A DNA stretch of 64,000 bases from contig OX328096.1 of the NCBI GenBank assembly GCA_946811185.2, positions 38,080,011 through 38,144,010 of the forward strand, read 5' to 3'. Position 1 is the first letter of the stretch. The number at the start of each line of letters is the position of its first letter. Positions 32,975 to 43,243 of this stretch are shown piece after piece. The translations under genes were made by a program, and so were the position numbers. Origin of the DNA: Hippopus hippopus (Eukaryota; Mollusca; Bivalvia; Cardiida; Cardiidae). The notes beneath the pieces were generated by a model. The model did no database searches, had not been told where the DNA came from, and saw only the letters and a list, made by a program, of their open reading frames with translations.

Positions 32975-33250
32975 TGGATCGGCCTATCACTGTCTTACAA
33001 GTTGAGTATGTAATCAAGAACCTTAATCGAAACAAAGCCACAGGCATTGATTGCGTGATGAACAAATTTTTCATTGAGTCATGTGAAATTACATATTCCC
33101 ACATACAAGATCTTTTCAATGTTATTTTTGACACAGGTTGCTATCCAGAAGATTGGGTTAAGGGGATAATTATACCTTTATACAAGAAAAGTAATCCCAA
33201 TGATGTGAACACCGGTAACTATCATGGGATCATGTATGATCAGTTGCGAG
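32975..33250 (+). pseudogene. Non-LTR retrotransposon reverse-transcriptase fragment
   Basis: The open frame here gives RPITVLQVEYVIKNLNRNKA, TGIDCVMNKFF, DTGCYPEDWVKGIIIPLYKK and GNYHGI. This is the early part of a LINE reverse-transcriptase domain (the KATGID, PEDW and PLYKK-NYRGI blocks). No catalytic YADD block, endonuclease or 3' end is seen. It follows a SINE directly, so the initial methionine of the frame belongs to the SINE and the two are fused. Clade cannot be fixed from this length. Confidence 0.85.
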
Positions 33251-33717
33251 GCTAAAATATCTATTTGTATTGATGTACCAATACTTCTTCAACAGAATAT
33301 ACACAGAATGGGGGTAGAAAATAATATAGTTGCTAATGAGGAAAATACACTGAACATTTAGATGTTTTTAATTTTAACAATTTTCTAAATAATAACTTAT
33401 AGAACTCTAAATCACAAGAATGAAACTCTTTGTAAGATAAATATGTGTTTATAACCAGTCACAATCTCTCTAACCATTGCTAAGTTTTTATTGTGACATT
33501 AGTTACATACTTTTCAACTGCGGGATTGTGGAATTTAACAATAAATTGAGAAGGACTTAGACAGAAATCATATACATGTACATGTACCTGCAATCGTCTG
33601 AAACATATACATGTATCAGTATTGTACTGTACTCAAGAAATTTAATCCTAGGAGGACAATGTGTAATATAAATTTCGTTTATATTATACATTGAAAAAAA
33701 GTCATGCCACAGTCCTC

Positions 33718-33870
33718 CCAGTAGCTTCATGTGGTAAAGAACAGGGCTTTAAGCCCAGAAAACCCTGTTAGAGTCACAGCTTGGTAAAATTCTTTCTGAG
33801 TATTTTTGATAGTCATTGCTATAGTCATTGCTACAGGGTTCATTCTTCTCTCACCACTCCTTTTAATAAC
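33718..33870 (+). mobile_element. SINE fragment of the 37857 family
   Basis: GTAGCTTCATGTGGTAAAGA to TTCATTCTTCTCTCACCACT; the middle TAGTCATTGCTA is duplicated; the 3' half is missing. Confidence 0.65.
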
Positions 33871-33902
33871 ATTTATATTCATCCTTTCCTTTAATCCTGT
33901 AA

Positions 33903-34079
33903 CAAACCCTTTAACAAACAATCCCAAGATTGAACAACCCTGAGATATGAGACTCTTGAAAACATTGTTTTCTGCCCTTTTAAAGGCAAATTCTATTGTT
34001 TGAGCTGGGCTCAAACTGTCGTCTGCAAAAGCTTTCACTTTGGATGAGTCCAAAATTGTGTTGTCTGGTAAAGAATTAA
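33903..34079 (-). mobile_element. TTAA palindromic MITE lacking the palindrome
   Basis: AAACCCTTTAACAAACAATC to TGTCTGGTAAAGAATTAA; the centre is reduced to a single AACATTG. Confidence 0.78.
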
Positions 34080-34145
34080 ATGTTTATACTTCGTGTAATC
34101 TTGCATCAGTTTCTGTGCTCCTAAAACAGCCTATACAGTGCAGTG

Positions 34146-34369
34146 TTAACTCTTTACCACAAAACAAAAATGAAGACTTGTCCAAACTGAAACAATTTGC
34201 AGGCATCAATTTAAATGTGGTTCAAATAATGGAACTTGTCTTTGATAGGATAGAAAACATTGTTGGAAAAGGAGAAAATGCTGGTTACCAGCATTTTCTC
34301 CTTTTTCAACAGTGTTTTCAAAAGGGTTGTTCCTCAGGGTAGTTAAACCGCAGAATCATGTGGCACTGG
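34146..34369 (+). mobile_element. TTAA palindromic MITE in the probable ASB13-like 3' UTR
   Basis: TTAACTCTTTACCACAAAAC to ATCATGTGGCACTGG, with GGAAAAGGAGAAAATGCTGG hairpin intact. Its right edge is 37 nt beyond the ASB stop codon. Confidence 0.88.
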
Positions 34370-34405
34370 AGTAAAATAAGGGAGGGAATGCCTATCTCAC
34401 AACTT

Positions 34406-34539
34406 TCATACACCAGTATAAGCCACATAGTCATATAATATCTTAGGAAGTTTTAGATCATGTAGATGTCGAAGTCTGTCCTTTCCAACACATTTTCTTA
34501 TCAACTTTCTACACTGAAATTTTAGCAGTCTTGGATTTC
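34406..34539 (-). CDS. ASB13-like exon 5 (SOCS box)
   Basis: Acceptor TGGTTTCAG; codes RNPRLLKFQCRKLIRKCVG, then LHDLKLPKILYDYVAYTGV, stop TGA at 34408-34406. It overlaps no sizeable open frame and was found by following the donor of exon 4. Confidence 0.9.
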
Positions 34540-37500
34540 CTGAAACCAGAAAATTGTTTTTCATGAAAGAAAGCCCTTTTTCTTAACGCTTTTCTATATG
34601 ACAAAAATTTTAGGCTTAACCAAATTGAACGCATACAGACAGCAAATTAATTCTAGCTGAAACGGTAATTACTGTTTTTGATGGGGTAAAAAACAGTGTG
34701 AGAAAAGGAGAAAATGCTGGATGCCAGCAGTTTCTCCTTTTCCAACAATGTTTTCAAAAGGCTTCTGCTTAAGGATCATAAAAACTCATAACAATGCAGT
34801 AAAAGGTTAATATTACTTTTGCAGTAAGTTATCACATATGTTTTACTATGAAAGTGATCATGAAATAATTGCAATTCATGCTGAGCATGGTAGCTCTGTC
34901 TGCAATAAAAAAGGCTAATAAATCAGAAATAATTAAACAATTTATGCTGAGCATGGTAGCTCAGTCTGTAATAAAAGTGGCTAATAAACCAGAAACAATT
35001 CATGCTCAGCATGGTAGCTCAGTCTGTAATAAAGACTGCTTATAAACCAGGAATTGTGAGTTTGTTTCCCAGATTGACCAAGCTTTTTTCAATGATTGAG
35101 AACAGTCATTGTGACAGGACTCATTTCTCTCTTACAGCAGAACATCATTTCAACCTTGTTTAGGAAGGGCAGTTCTTACGAACAAAATCCGTAACAAAGA
35201 AACAAATGAACAAATGCATAGCAGAAATACAGGGACCAGGCAGGATTCGAACCTAGAACGCCCGGACAAAAGGCCAACACCATAACCACTGAGCTAAAGA
35301 GAATTCTCCCTAATGCAATTGTTAGGTATTGTATTTAAATCATGATGAAGCCATGCATGAAGGAGTGGTCTCCCGTAACACAGTATTAGTTGTGTGGTCA
35401 GGTGGCAGAGGACTTGGAAACTGTTCACGGCAGTGGCGAATCATGTAACCAGCATTTTCTCCTTTTTTCACTATGACTAAATTTTCTAATCTTTCAAATG
35501 TAAATTTCAAGTTTTTAGTCACAGTCATTTTGTCATCGGCAAAAGCTTTCAACTAGGACAGAATCTTAAATTTTGTTGTTTGGTAAAGAGTTACATCTTT
35601 ACCAAACAATAATAACTCAGACTTGTCCAGTTTAAAAACATTTACAGAAGACAAATGTGGCTCAAATGCTTAGATTTGTCTTTGAAACAGAAGAAAAATT
35701 GTTTTCAAAAGCCTTCCCTGTCAGGGTAATTAAAACTCTGGTTGTTTGGTAAAGAGTTAAATCAATCAAGGCCCAAATTCTTACTCTCCCAGTCAATCAG
35801 GAGCTGTCTCACTGGGGATGTCGCACTAGGTACAAGATCTCTTGGGGTCAGATCATCATTGTCTGTTTTATGGGGATTAGCACCAAACTCTAGCAGGAGA
35901 GACACCAGGGTCAAGTCTTGCTGTCTGGCAGCATAATGTAGAGGTGTACTCAGTATCTTTACACTATCCACATTGCAACCTGTTGACAAAATTAAAATGT
36001 ATTCAGCTACATACTAGTATCGCTATTGTGGGCACTAAATTTCTGTAAGAGAAAGTATCTATGTTGTTTTTTTACTTTTAATTTTGTACTAAAAATGTTG
36101 ATTTATTAAAATCTTAACCTTAACAAAACAGTTTTACAAGAATTTATACAGGGCTTGTATTCCAAGGCTTACTGGTATGTGTAAACCCTTTGCCAAAACA
36201 CAAAATCTGAGCCTAGTCCTAATTGAAAGCTCTCGAAGACGACAAGTCAAAGGTGGCTTAAATGATAGAATTGTATTTATTACAGTAGCAAACATTGTGG
36301 AAAAAAAAGAAAATCATCACACAAGGTTTTCAAAAGCTTTATTCCTCAGGGTCGTTAAAACTCAGGATAATGTGGTGAAGGGTTAACTCTTTATCAGATG
36401 ACAGAATTTTAGACTAGTCCAAATTCAAAGCATTTGCAGACAACAAAATAAATGTGAATCAAAAATTGAAATTTGATTTGGGAAGGGTACAAAACATGGT
36501 GGGAAAAGGAGAAAATGCTGGTTACCAGCATTTTCTCTTTTTCCCACAATGTTTTCAAAAGCTTTCTTTCTCAGGGTCGTTAAAAGTCGGGATTGTGCGG
36601 TAAAGAGTTAAAAGTATGCCTTAGCAAAAATTCTGGATGACGTTTCATGTGGGAACAGAAACAAGTAATTTCTCTCCTTGCATAACACAGTTTTAAGTTT
36701 GATTAATTCGAAAAGTATCCAATGGTTGGAAAACCATTGTACACACAAAGATTTACCGTAACCCCCTAAGTTTACAAAACTACCAGCTGCAGTGAAACAA
36801 CTGAAATATTATGAAACACTAAGATGGCATTAAACTAAAAAAAAACCCAACAAAATCTGTCTGCTGCAGATAGAAGAACATATTTGTTAGAAAACTGATT
36901 TAAACAAATTTATTATAAAGCCAACCAAGCCCCACATACGGCCCGGCCAGGTAGCTAAGTGGTTAGCATATCTGACTTGTGACCTGGTGGTTGATACCCA
37001 GTTGAGGTAAACTTTCTTTCCAGTGATTTTTTCCTGTCACTTCTGATGCATGTGAGAAAAGTAATCAGTTGCTTGGAAAGAAAGTTGTGTCAGTACTGGT
37101 GTGAGAAGGCCAGGAAAGACATGTGTACTGACCGCCATAATATGACCTAAGCTGTTAAAACAACATTAAACTCCAACACAAACATATACACAAAACTCCC
37201 ACATATACAGTTTGAAGCTTTACCTGCTTTCAGTAAGACTTTAACGCAATTTACACTTCCTTTATAGACTGAGGCATGAAGTGGGGTACCAAAATGACAG
37301 TCAGAGTGGTCTAGACGGGCACCAGCATCAATCAGCTGTAATGCACATCTCCATTTGTCTGAAGTACACAAATTCATACGCTTGCAAAAGTGATCTGTGC
37401 AAGATGGAAAAAGAATGGTAATCTGCAGGAGTGACTGTGACAAACAAATTACTAGTACAGTCTACTTAGTTTACTCTTTACATGACAAAACAATTTTAAA

Positions 37501-40467
37501 TCTGTCCAAACTGAAAGTGTTTTCAGACAACGAAGTAAATGTGGCTCAAATGATACTTATCTTCAAAATGGTAGAAAATGCTGGTAACTAGCATTTTCTT
37601 CTTTTTTCATAATATTTTCAAAAGCTGTCTTCCTCAAGGTCATTTAACCCTTTACCACACGATCTTGAGTCTTGCCAACCCTGAAGAAGAAGGTTGTTGA
37701 AAACATTATAAGAAAAGGAGATGGTGGTAACAAGCACTTTCTCCTTTTTCCCACAATGTTGTCTTCTTTTTCAGATCTTATCACTGAGCTACAGTTTACT
37801 TTTGTCTACAAATGCTTTTAATTTTGTTGATTCCAGAATTTTGTCATTTGGTAAAGCCCAGCCCCGGTATCTCAGTCGGTAGTGTACAGGACTTGAGAAC
37901 AGGGGCTCGCTGGTTTGATCCCCGGCTCGGCCAATTTCTTTCCATGGATTGAAGATAGTCACTATAACAGGATTCATTCCTCTCTCACCACTGACCATTG
38001 TTTCATCGATGGTTATGTGGGAAAGCAGTCAGTGGCTTGGAAAGAATATTGTGCAGATACTGGTAAACAAGAACTCCTGGAAAGCATGGATAGGTGAACT
38101 GGCAGCCTCGATATAACTGAAATAATGTTGAAAACAACCTTAAATACCATAAAATCAATCAATCAATCAATCAATCAATCAGTCATTTGGTAAAGAGTTA
38201 AACACAAGATTGTTTGTTAAGTTCTTAAAGAGATAAAAATCCTCAATGGATACCTCTCAATACAGCCTCATGTAAAGGAGAAGACAGTAATAACAGAGGG
38301 TTAACATTAGCTCCACACTGTAGTAATATCTCAACACATTCCTCATTTCCACTTGAGCATGCATCACAGAGTGGGGTGGCTCCATCTATATTTCGTCCAT
38401 TGATCTGTGAATAGTCATGGAAATATACATGTATACACTTGCTCAGATCCTTGAATCTTAACCTTTAAAGTGCCTTTCACCACTAAAATTGCCTTTGCGG
38501 CCAGTGTAGATCAAGATCAGACTGCACAAAACATGCAGTCTGATCATTGATCTACACTGTCCGCTTTGCTAAAACAGCGCAGATAAAACGCAGCCACAAA
38601 ATTGCAATTATCTGCGTCTCACTCCAGAATGAAAATGTCTATTGGGTTTATTGGGCACTTTAAGGCTTAACCCTTTACCACACAATCCCGAGTTTTAACG
38701 ACCCTGAAAAAGAAGGCTTTCGAAAACATTGTGGGAAAAGGAGAAAATGCTGGTGACCAGCATTTTCTCCTTTTCCCACAATGTTTTCTATCAATACCAG
38801 CACAAATACTATCTTTTGAAAAACATTTGTATTGCTGTCTATGAATTCCTGCCATAAAGTAAGTCTAAAATTTTGCTGTATGGTAAAGGGTTAAATAATT
38901 CTTCACTCACTAACTTTAAATGAAAACTTTTTGCAGCATACATGCACTAGTTTTAAAACAGTGATTTGACCCTTTACCAAACAATCTAAAGTTTTTATTA
39001 CCTTGAGTAAGCAGGCTTTTGAAAACATTGTGGGAAAAGCAGAAAATGCTAGTAATGAGTTTTTACTCCTTTTCCCACATTTTTTTAATATATTTTTACC
39101 AACAGATTCCATTATATGAGCCATATTCCATTTGTGGTATGCGTAAGGTATCCTTCCGGTATTCATGTGTCAAAAATTTTGTCAGTTTGGTAATGAGTTA
39201 AACATTTTAAACTGAACATAAAAATCATAAAAAAAAAACAAACTTCACAGACTTGAAGTTTTTATGCCATCCTAAAATAATATGACCCATTTACACAAGA
39301 TGGTTAAAAACTTACAATATACATGTAATAAACATGTATAGATGATACATGTACTTACCTGTTTGTTTCTACATAAGATCAAAACAAGATTCTGCTGAGT
39401 TAACTCTTAACCAAATGACAAAATGTTAGACTCAAACAAATTGAAAGCATTCACGGACAACAAATTTAGTGTACAAGAAAAGGTGATGTCTGTCTTTGAA
39501 GAGGTAGAAAACATTGTGGGAAAAGGAGAAAATGCTGGTTACCAGCATTTTCTCTTTTTTCCCACAATGTTTTCTAACGGTTTTGTTTTAATGGTTGTTA
39601 AAACTCGGGACTGTGTGGTAAAGGGTTAACACCGAAGATATTTTCTTAGGTTGGGAAATAACAAATTGTTCAATTAATATGAGCCATGCTCTGTGTAAAG
39701 GAGGTTTAATGCATCTGCAAAAATTATAGACCAAGGTCAGCCTGTGTAATTCGCACAGGCTGACCTGGGTCAAAACTTTTTGCTTTTTGTGATTTTTCTG
39801 CATGTCCAAAGACCAGTCTACCTCATGAGTCAAAAGGTTGTAAGACAAATTACATTTTAATAATCCATAACTATGTGATGTGTAATTCATTACAGAGATG
39901 CATCAAACTCCCTTTTGCCAGAGCATGGCTCATATATAAATTTTTGATCTTACATCAAAAAAACTTTCCTTTTTCTTTCCTGTGTGCTAAAAAACTGATA
40001 AAAAAAAAGAAAAAAATTACATCCTACTGCATTTTGCAAAAAAGTCACAATTGTGTGACACCATCGATACTTTTTACCCAGTATCAAAACTGCCAAAATG
40101 TACTGTTGCCCTGTACAAGGATAGAAAACAGCACAGGCAGTGAAGATCAAGTTACAGTTTTAGTGTAACTAAAATGTTATATTTCCCAAATATTTTCCAT
40201 ACAATGACATGTACAAACTTACGATAAAGAGTGAATCCAAGTCAGCTCAGTACTTACATCAGCTCCTGCAGCTATGAGTACTCTCACAATCTCCACATGA
40301 CCATTAAAACAGGCCTCATGTAGTGGCTGGACCAGATCAAAGTTTGTCTCATTTACAAAATAACCCTGGGAAAGAAGCTGTTTAACAAATTCAACATCTC
40401 CTCCAGCACAGGCTCTGTGAAGTGGATATAATTCAGATTCTGAAATAGAGTTATAGAACTTTTCCAT
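34406..40467 (-). CDS. ASB13-like ankyrin repeat and SOCS box protein, five exons
   Basis: Predicted substrate receptor of a Cullin-5/Elongin B-C ubiquitin ligase. Five exons (40467-40258, 38404-38254, 37358-37224, 35979-35785, 34539-34406) total 825 nt, 274 residues plus stop, close to the 278 I recall for human ASB13. Six ankyrin repeats occupy roughly residues 11-203 (PLHRACAGGDVEFVKQLL, PLHEACFNGHVEIVRVL, TPLCDACSSGNEECVEILL, SPLHEAVLR, HFGTPLHASVYKGSVNCVKV, TPLHYAARQQDLTLVSLLLE). The C-terminal SOCS box has a BC-box-like LLKFQCRKLI and a Cul5-box-like LKLPKILYDYV. RNIDGATPLCDAC and DCHFGTPLH are the strongest ASB13-type signatures. All splice phases agree. The ATG at 40467 fits the length, but CAG|AATCTG just inside exon 1 could be an acceptor from an upstream exon. 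Introns hold MITEs and SINEs. Confidence 0.92.
34583..34810 (+). mobile_element. TTAA palindromic MITE in ASB13-like intron 4
   Basis: TTAACGCTTTTCTATATGAC to CAGTAAAAGGTTAA. It starts 44 nt upstream of the exon 5 acceptor on the transcript. Confidence 0.85.
34885..35150 (+). mobile_element. SINE with tRNA-like head in three tandem copies
   Basis: GAGCATGGTAGCTCTGTCTG, GAGCATGGTAGCTCAGTCTG and CAGCATGGTAGCTCAGTCTG occur at about 34886, 34945 and 35001, each followed by TAATAAA and AAACCAG-like sequence. Only the last leads into the body (AGTCATTGTGACAGGACTCA). Confidence 0.75.
35185..35312 (-). mobile_element. tRNA-like sequence, probably a SINE head
   Basis: On the minus strand: TTTAGCTCAGTGGTTATGGT and a perfect B-box GGTTCGAATCC. 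The acceptor stem halves do not pair, so it is not a working tRNA gene. A pyrrole-like A/C-rich tail follows. Confidence 0.7.
35446..35593 (-). mobile_element. TTAA palindromic MITE, right half
   Basis: TAACCAGCATTTTCTCC to GTTTGGTAAAGAGTTA; the left half is absent. Confidence 0.8.
35591..35760 (+). mobile_element. TTAA palindromic MITE lacking the hairpin, beside the exon 4 donor
   Basis: CATCTTTACCAAACAATAAT to GTTTGGTAAAGAGTTAA; the palindrome is reduced to AAAAATTGTTTTC. The right end lies 19 nt from the GTAAGA donor of ASB13-like exon 4. Confidence 0.85.
35785..35979 (-). CDS. ASB13-like exon 4 (ankyrin repeat 6 and linker)
   Basis: Acceptor GTCAACAG; codes CNVDSVKILSTPLHYAA through SPVRQLLIDWE and ends GGAGA before a strong donor GTAAGA. 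Read-through would stop after KNLGLD and lose the SOCS box, so splicing to exon 5 is preferred. A MITE copy ends at 35760, 25 nt beyond this exon. Confidence 0.92.
36183..36386 (+). mobile_element. TTAA palindromic MITE with shortened hairpin
   Basis: AAACCCTTTGCCAAAACACA to ATGTGGTGAAGGGTTAA. It shares its right TTAA with the next copy. Confidence 0.82.
36383..36611 (+). mobile_element. TTAA palindromic MITE, well preserved
   Basis: TTAACTCTTTATCAGATGAC to GTGCGGTAAAGAGTTAA; hairpin nearly perfect. Confidence 0.92.
36940..37186 (+). mobile_element. tRNA-headed SINE in ASB13-like intron 3
   Basis: GGCCAGGTAGCTAAGTGGTT head, body and CATTAAACTCCAACACAAAC tail. The B-box is lost by a deletion (GGTGGTTGATACCC), so internal transcription is unlikely now. 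Confidence 0.85.
37224..37358 (-). CDS. ASB13-like exon 3 (ankyrin repeats 4-5)
   Basis: Acceptor TACTTCAG; codes DKWRCALQLIDAGARLDHSD and HFGTPLHASVYKGSVNCVKV; ends GCAG before donor GTAAAG. Joining to exons 2 and 4 keeps the frame. Confidence 0.92.
37469..37647 (+). mobile_element. TTAA palindromic MITE, deleted left of the hairpin
   Basis: GTTTACTCTTTACATGACAA to AGGTCATTTAA. It abuts the next copy at TTAA 37644-37647. Confidence 0.8.
37644..38201 (-). mobile_element. TTAA palindromic MITE interrupted by a SINE
   Basis: TTAACCCTTTACCACACGAT at the start and GGTAAAGAGTTAA at the end. The last 14 bases before the interruption (GTCATTTGGTAAAG, 37843-37856) are repeated after the SINE at 38182-38195. 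Confidence 0.92.
37857..38181 (+). mobile_element. Second tRNA-headed SINE family, full copy with target duplication
   Basis: Head CCCCGGTATCTCAGTCGGTA, B-box-like GGTTTGATCCC, body GTGGCTTGGAAAGAATATTG, tail CTCGATATAACTGAAATAAT then an ATCA repeat. It is flanked by the 14-bp direct repeat GTCATTTGGTAAAG. Located in ASB13-like intron 2. Confidence 0.93.
38254..38404 (-). CDS. ASB13-like exon 2 (ankyrin repeat 3 and start of 4)
   Basis: Acceptor ATTCACAG; starts INGRNIDGATPLCDAC and ends SSPLHEAVLR plus one base before donor GTATCC (weaker than the other donors). Confidence 0.92.
38462..38665. repeat. Second MITE family, best copy
   Basis: Ends CCTTTAAAGTGCC and GGGCACTTTAAGG are inverted repeats. 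Inside is a hairpin GTGTAGATCAAGATCAGACT with its inverse ending ATCTACACTG. Related pieces with GTGTAGATCAAGATCAGACT occur at 1048, 12155 (inverse), 15795, 18858 and 40775. Confidence 0.8.
38667..38894 (-). mobile_element. TTAA palindromic MITE, near-consensus copy
   Basis: TTAACCCTTTACCACACAAT to TGTATGGTAAAGGGTTAA. The hairpin (38725-38790) has one G/T mismatch at the loop (GCTGGTGACCAGC). Confidence 0.92.
38967..39201 (-). mobile_element. TTAA palindromic MITE
   Basis: TTGACCCTTTACCAAACAAT to TTTGGTAATGAGTTAA; right arm of hairpin diverged. Confidence 0.82.
39400..39629 (+). mobile_element. TTAA palindromic MITE, well preserved
   Basis: TTAACTCTTAACCAAATGAC to TGTGTGGTAAAGGGTTAA; hairpin nearly perfect with one extra T. 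Confidence 0.92.
39678..39934. repeat. Third MITE family, full copy
   Basis: Ends TATGAGCCATGCTCTG and CAGAGCATGGCTCATA are inverted and continue inward (GAGGTTTAATGCATCT versus GATGCATCAAACTCCC). A second hairpin GGTCAGCCTGTGTAATTCGC with GCACAGGCTGACC lies inside. TA flanks the ends. Located in ASB13-like intron 1. Confidence 0.82.
40258..40467 (-). CDS. ASB13-like exon 1 (ankyrin repeats 1-2)
   Basis: ATG at 40467-40465; 70 codons ending GAGCTGAT before donor GTAAGT (phase 0). Confidence 0.9.
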
Positions 40468-40873
40468 ACCATATACATAATAGACTACTAGATCTAGAAT
40501 TCATTGTGGAATCAATAAAGAGAGTTGTAAAAACATCCAACAGGAGTATTGTCAACATCAGTTTACAAAGACATTTGACTAGTGAAATGTCATTGAGTGC
40601 ATGCAAGAGAAGTGTAACTGATTAGATTCTAAAAACAAGTATAGCTGCTTTTGCAGGCAATGTTGATTAACCTATAAAGAGCCAAATACACTAATCGCAG
40701 ACTTTCATTCTGAAAAAAAAACATTGCAAGTGTAATATCAAAATAGCTCTTTTCTGTGATATGTCAGCAAAGTAGGCAGTGTAGATCAAAGGTCAGCTGC
40801 AGGTTTTGTGCAATCTGATCCTGTCAACACTGAACACTTGTAAATGCAACTATTAATGTGGTGAAAAGTCCTT

Positions 40874-41034
40874 TATCCCTTTACCAACAATCCAGTGTTT
40901 AAAAAACCCTCAGATAAGAGGGCCTCTAACAGTATTTTCTCCTTTTCCATCCTATAAGAAAACTTCAGTTCATTTGTAAAAAAAAATGTTGCTTTCTGGT
41001 TAAAAAGAGTCTAAAATTTGTTGTTTGGGAATGG
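40874..41034 (-). mobile_element. TTAA palindromic MITE, degenerate
   Basis: TCCCTTTACCAACAATCCAG, AACAGTATTTTCTCC and TTGTTGTTTGGGAATGGG are recognisable; about 300 bp upstream of the ASB13-like start. Confidence 0.6.
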
Positions 41035-41104
41035 GCTATGATCTAACCAAAAAATGCTGACCTTGGATGAAGATAGTACGACAGCGTGTGAGAAAGCATA
41101 CCCA

Positions 41105-41345
41105 GACTACTGGTATATGAGCGGCACTCCGGGAAATGGGGGTTAAATACATCTCCGTCATCAATGCATTTTACCAAACAAGTATAGCTCATCGCTCAAT
41201 TACAGATCCATAAAATCCATGTTGTCCCACAACCGACTGGTTCATGCGGAAGAATATCCTTGGATATGCAGAAAATGTACAAAAAGCAAAAAGTTTCGAC
41301 CCATGTCAGCCTGTTTACACAGAGCCTGCTTGTGGTAGCTAAAAT
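41105..41345 (+). repeat. Third MITE family, diverged copy
   Basis: AAATGGGGGTTAAATACATC, ATCCATAAAATCCATGTTGT and GACCCATGTCAGCCTGT match the 20555 copy. Confidence 0.6.
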
Positions 41346-41998
41346 ACTGTTTGTATCCGAAAACTCTGACCTATCCGGCAAACATTCCTACTACAGTTTT
41401 AAGAAGATTTATACTTCTGCCATATTATAGGGCTATATCAAAATCGTGATTTGCGCTCGAACTTTAAATGTATCAATGAAACAATTAGCAAGTTATAATA
41501 CCGGGTGAAATTATATAACAAATACCAATTACCTGAATTTTCATTCATAACAGATAGTCGGTCACTTTGACATTTAGCCCAGAACAAACACCTTATGGTA
41601 ACATCAGGGATCGTATATACACACGTATATAAGATCCCTGGTAACATGGAGCGAAAATTGTTCGGTAAATGGTTAAGCATGTCCTTGTTGAGCACAGCAC
41701 AAAGCTCAACTTGGTAGTTTTGCCTTTCGAATTGATACAAGGATCAGACTGCATACCTTCAATCCGTGTTTTCGAAAGGTAAGTGCGGGACGTACTTTGA
41801 TCAATAGTTTTTCTTATGGTCTAAGGGAAATAACTCAGATTTTTAAAACTTTTTACATGAGAGTAGCCTCCCTTCTATCTACTGACATATGACTGATTGG
41901 ACTGTCAAAGACAAATTCGTTGTAAGCTCTATCCTTCGCCCAGGTTTAACAAACTGTAATTTATATTCTGTATTAAGGATTAATACCTCAGATCAATC

Positions 41999-42209
41999 CT
42001 GTGCCAAACAATCCTGTGTTTAAATGACTCGTGGGAAAAGGGTTGTGGAAAATGACGTAACTAACCATTGTTTTCTCTTTGTTCAACAATGTTTTCTACC
42101 CTTTCAGAGACAAATACTGGTATCAGTTACGCTACATTTGGTTTTGTCGTCTGCAAATTTTTTCAGTATGGACAAGTATATGATATTTTGTTGCCCATTA
42201 AAGAGTTAA
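41999..42209 (-). mobile_element. TTAA palindromic MITE, diverged
   Basis: CTGTGCCAAACAATCCTGTG to GCCCATTAAAGAGTTAA; hairpin reduced. Confidence 0.75.
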
Positions 42210-42967
42210 GACGGCATGCAGTACAAAAAGAGTTTTCATATGCCGACGATTGTAGCATAGTAGCATCTACTGGTCTGACTCTGATTATCGCAGACTTATG
42301 ATAAAGTAACTAACTGCCATTATCTATAATAACTTCGCATTTTGAAATCAGATTTCATCAATAATATATAACTGGCATAATAATAATAAAGGTCTTATAT
42401 AGGAAATAATGGCACCTCGCCCAGTCGTATGTTCTTGGTTCATATATTATATAGCGACTAAAGCCTACTTTTTTTAAAATTTATATTTATGCATCACATT
42501 ATTCAGGCATGGAAGAGTAAGATATACCGATATTAAGGCATATTGAAACCAGATAAATATGATTAAACTAGTTACATAATGCAATGTACATATGTCAAGT
42601 ACTGTAAAACTCTCGGGATGTCTCACACATTAAGGGAGGCAAATCTTACAATGATATTGAATGAGACCAGAGTTTTCTCCCTTAGACCATAAAGTACCAC
42701 AAAAAGATCGAGCATTGGGCAAATTTACTTTTCTGTGCGAGTGCTTTCAACATCATCATCTAACATTAACGTGAGGTTGTGTAATTCAAATAGACTGTTA
42801 ACCTTTTGGCTGCTGAGCACAAATCAGGGCACTTTTGTGGACAATGTGGATCGCGAATACCTGCACAGGATGAGGAGTCTGATTTGTATCTATAGATTTA
42901 GTAACAGCTCACTTGTGTTATACTAATGGGACATTAAAATCGCAGTATTTGGCTATTATTTTCTTGG

Positions 42968-43243
42968 CCATACCCAGTAACTAAGTCTGTAACGTAAATG
43001 GCTGTAAACTCGTGGTCGCTGGTTAGACTCTCATTTCCACCAAATTCTATTTGAGGATGATGGTAATTGTTGCAACACGGTTCATCCCTCTCACAGCTGA
43101 AATTTGTTTTGAAAATGTTTGTTTGGGAAAAACCTGGCTTGGAAAGCATAATGTATACAGAGTTGTTGTAGAAATATACAGAAGAGAGAATGGGCAGATG
43201 ACCTAGTCGCCATGATTTAACTGAAATAATGTTGAAACACCAA
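42968..43243 (+). mobile_element. Diverged SINE of the same family as 37857
   Basis: Matches over GGTCGCTGGTTAGACTCTCA, TTCATCCCTCTCACAGCTGA, CTGGCTTGGAAAGCATAATG and ATTTAACTGAAATAATGTTG. Confidence 0.75.

Noticed and set aside
32709..33134. 141-codon minus-strand frame
   Set aside because: Antisense to the SINE and the LINE fragment.
35201..35312. Functional tRNA gene
   Set aside because: Good A and B boxes, but the acceptor stem does not pair and a SINE-like body follows.
35762..35784. ASB protein ending at the in-frame stop after KNLGLD
   Set aside because: A strong GTAAGA donor precedes it and a phase-matched exon with a SOCS box exists at 34539-34406.
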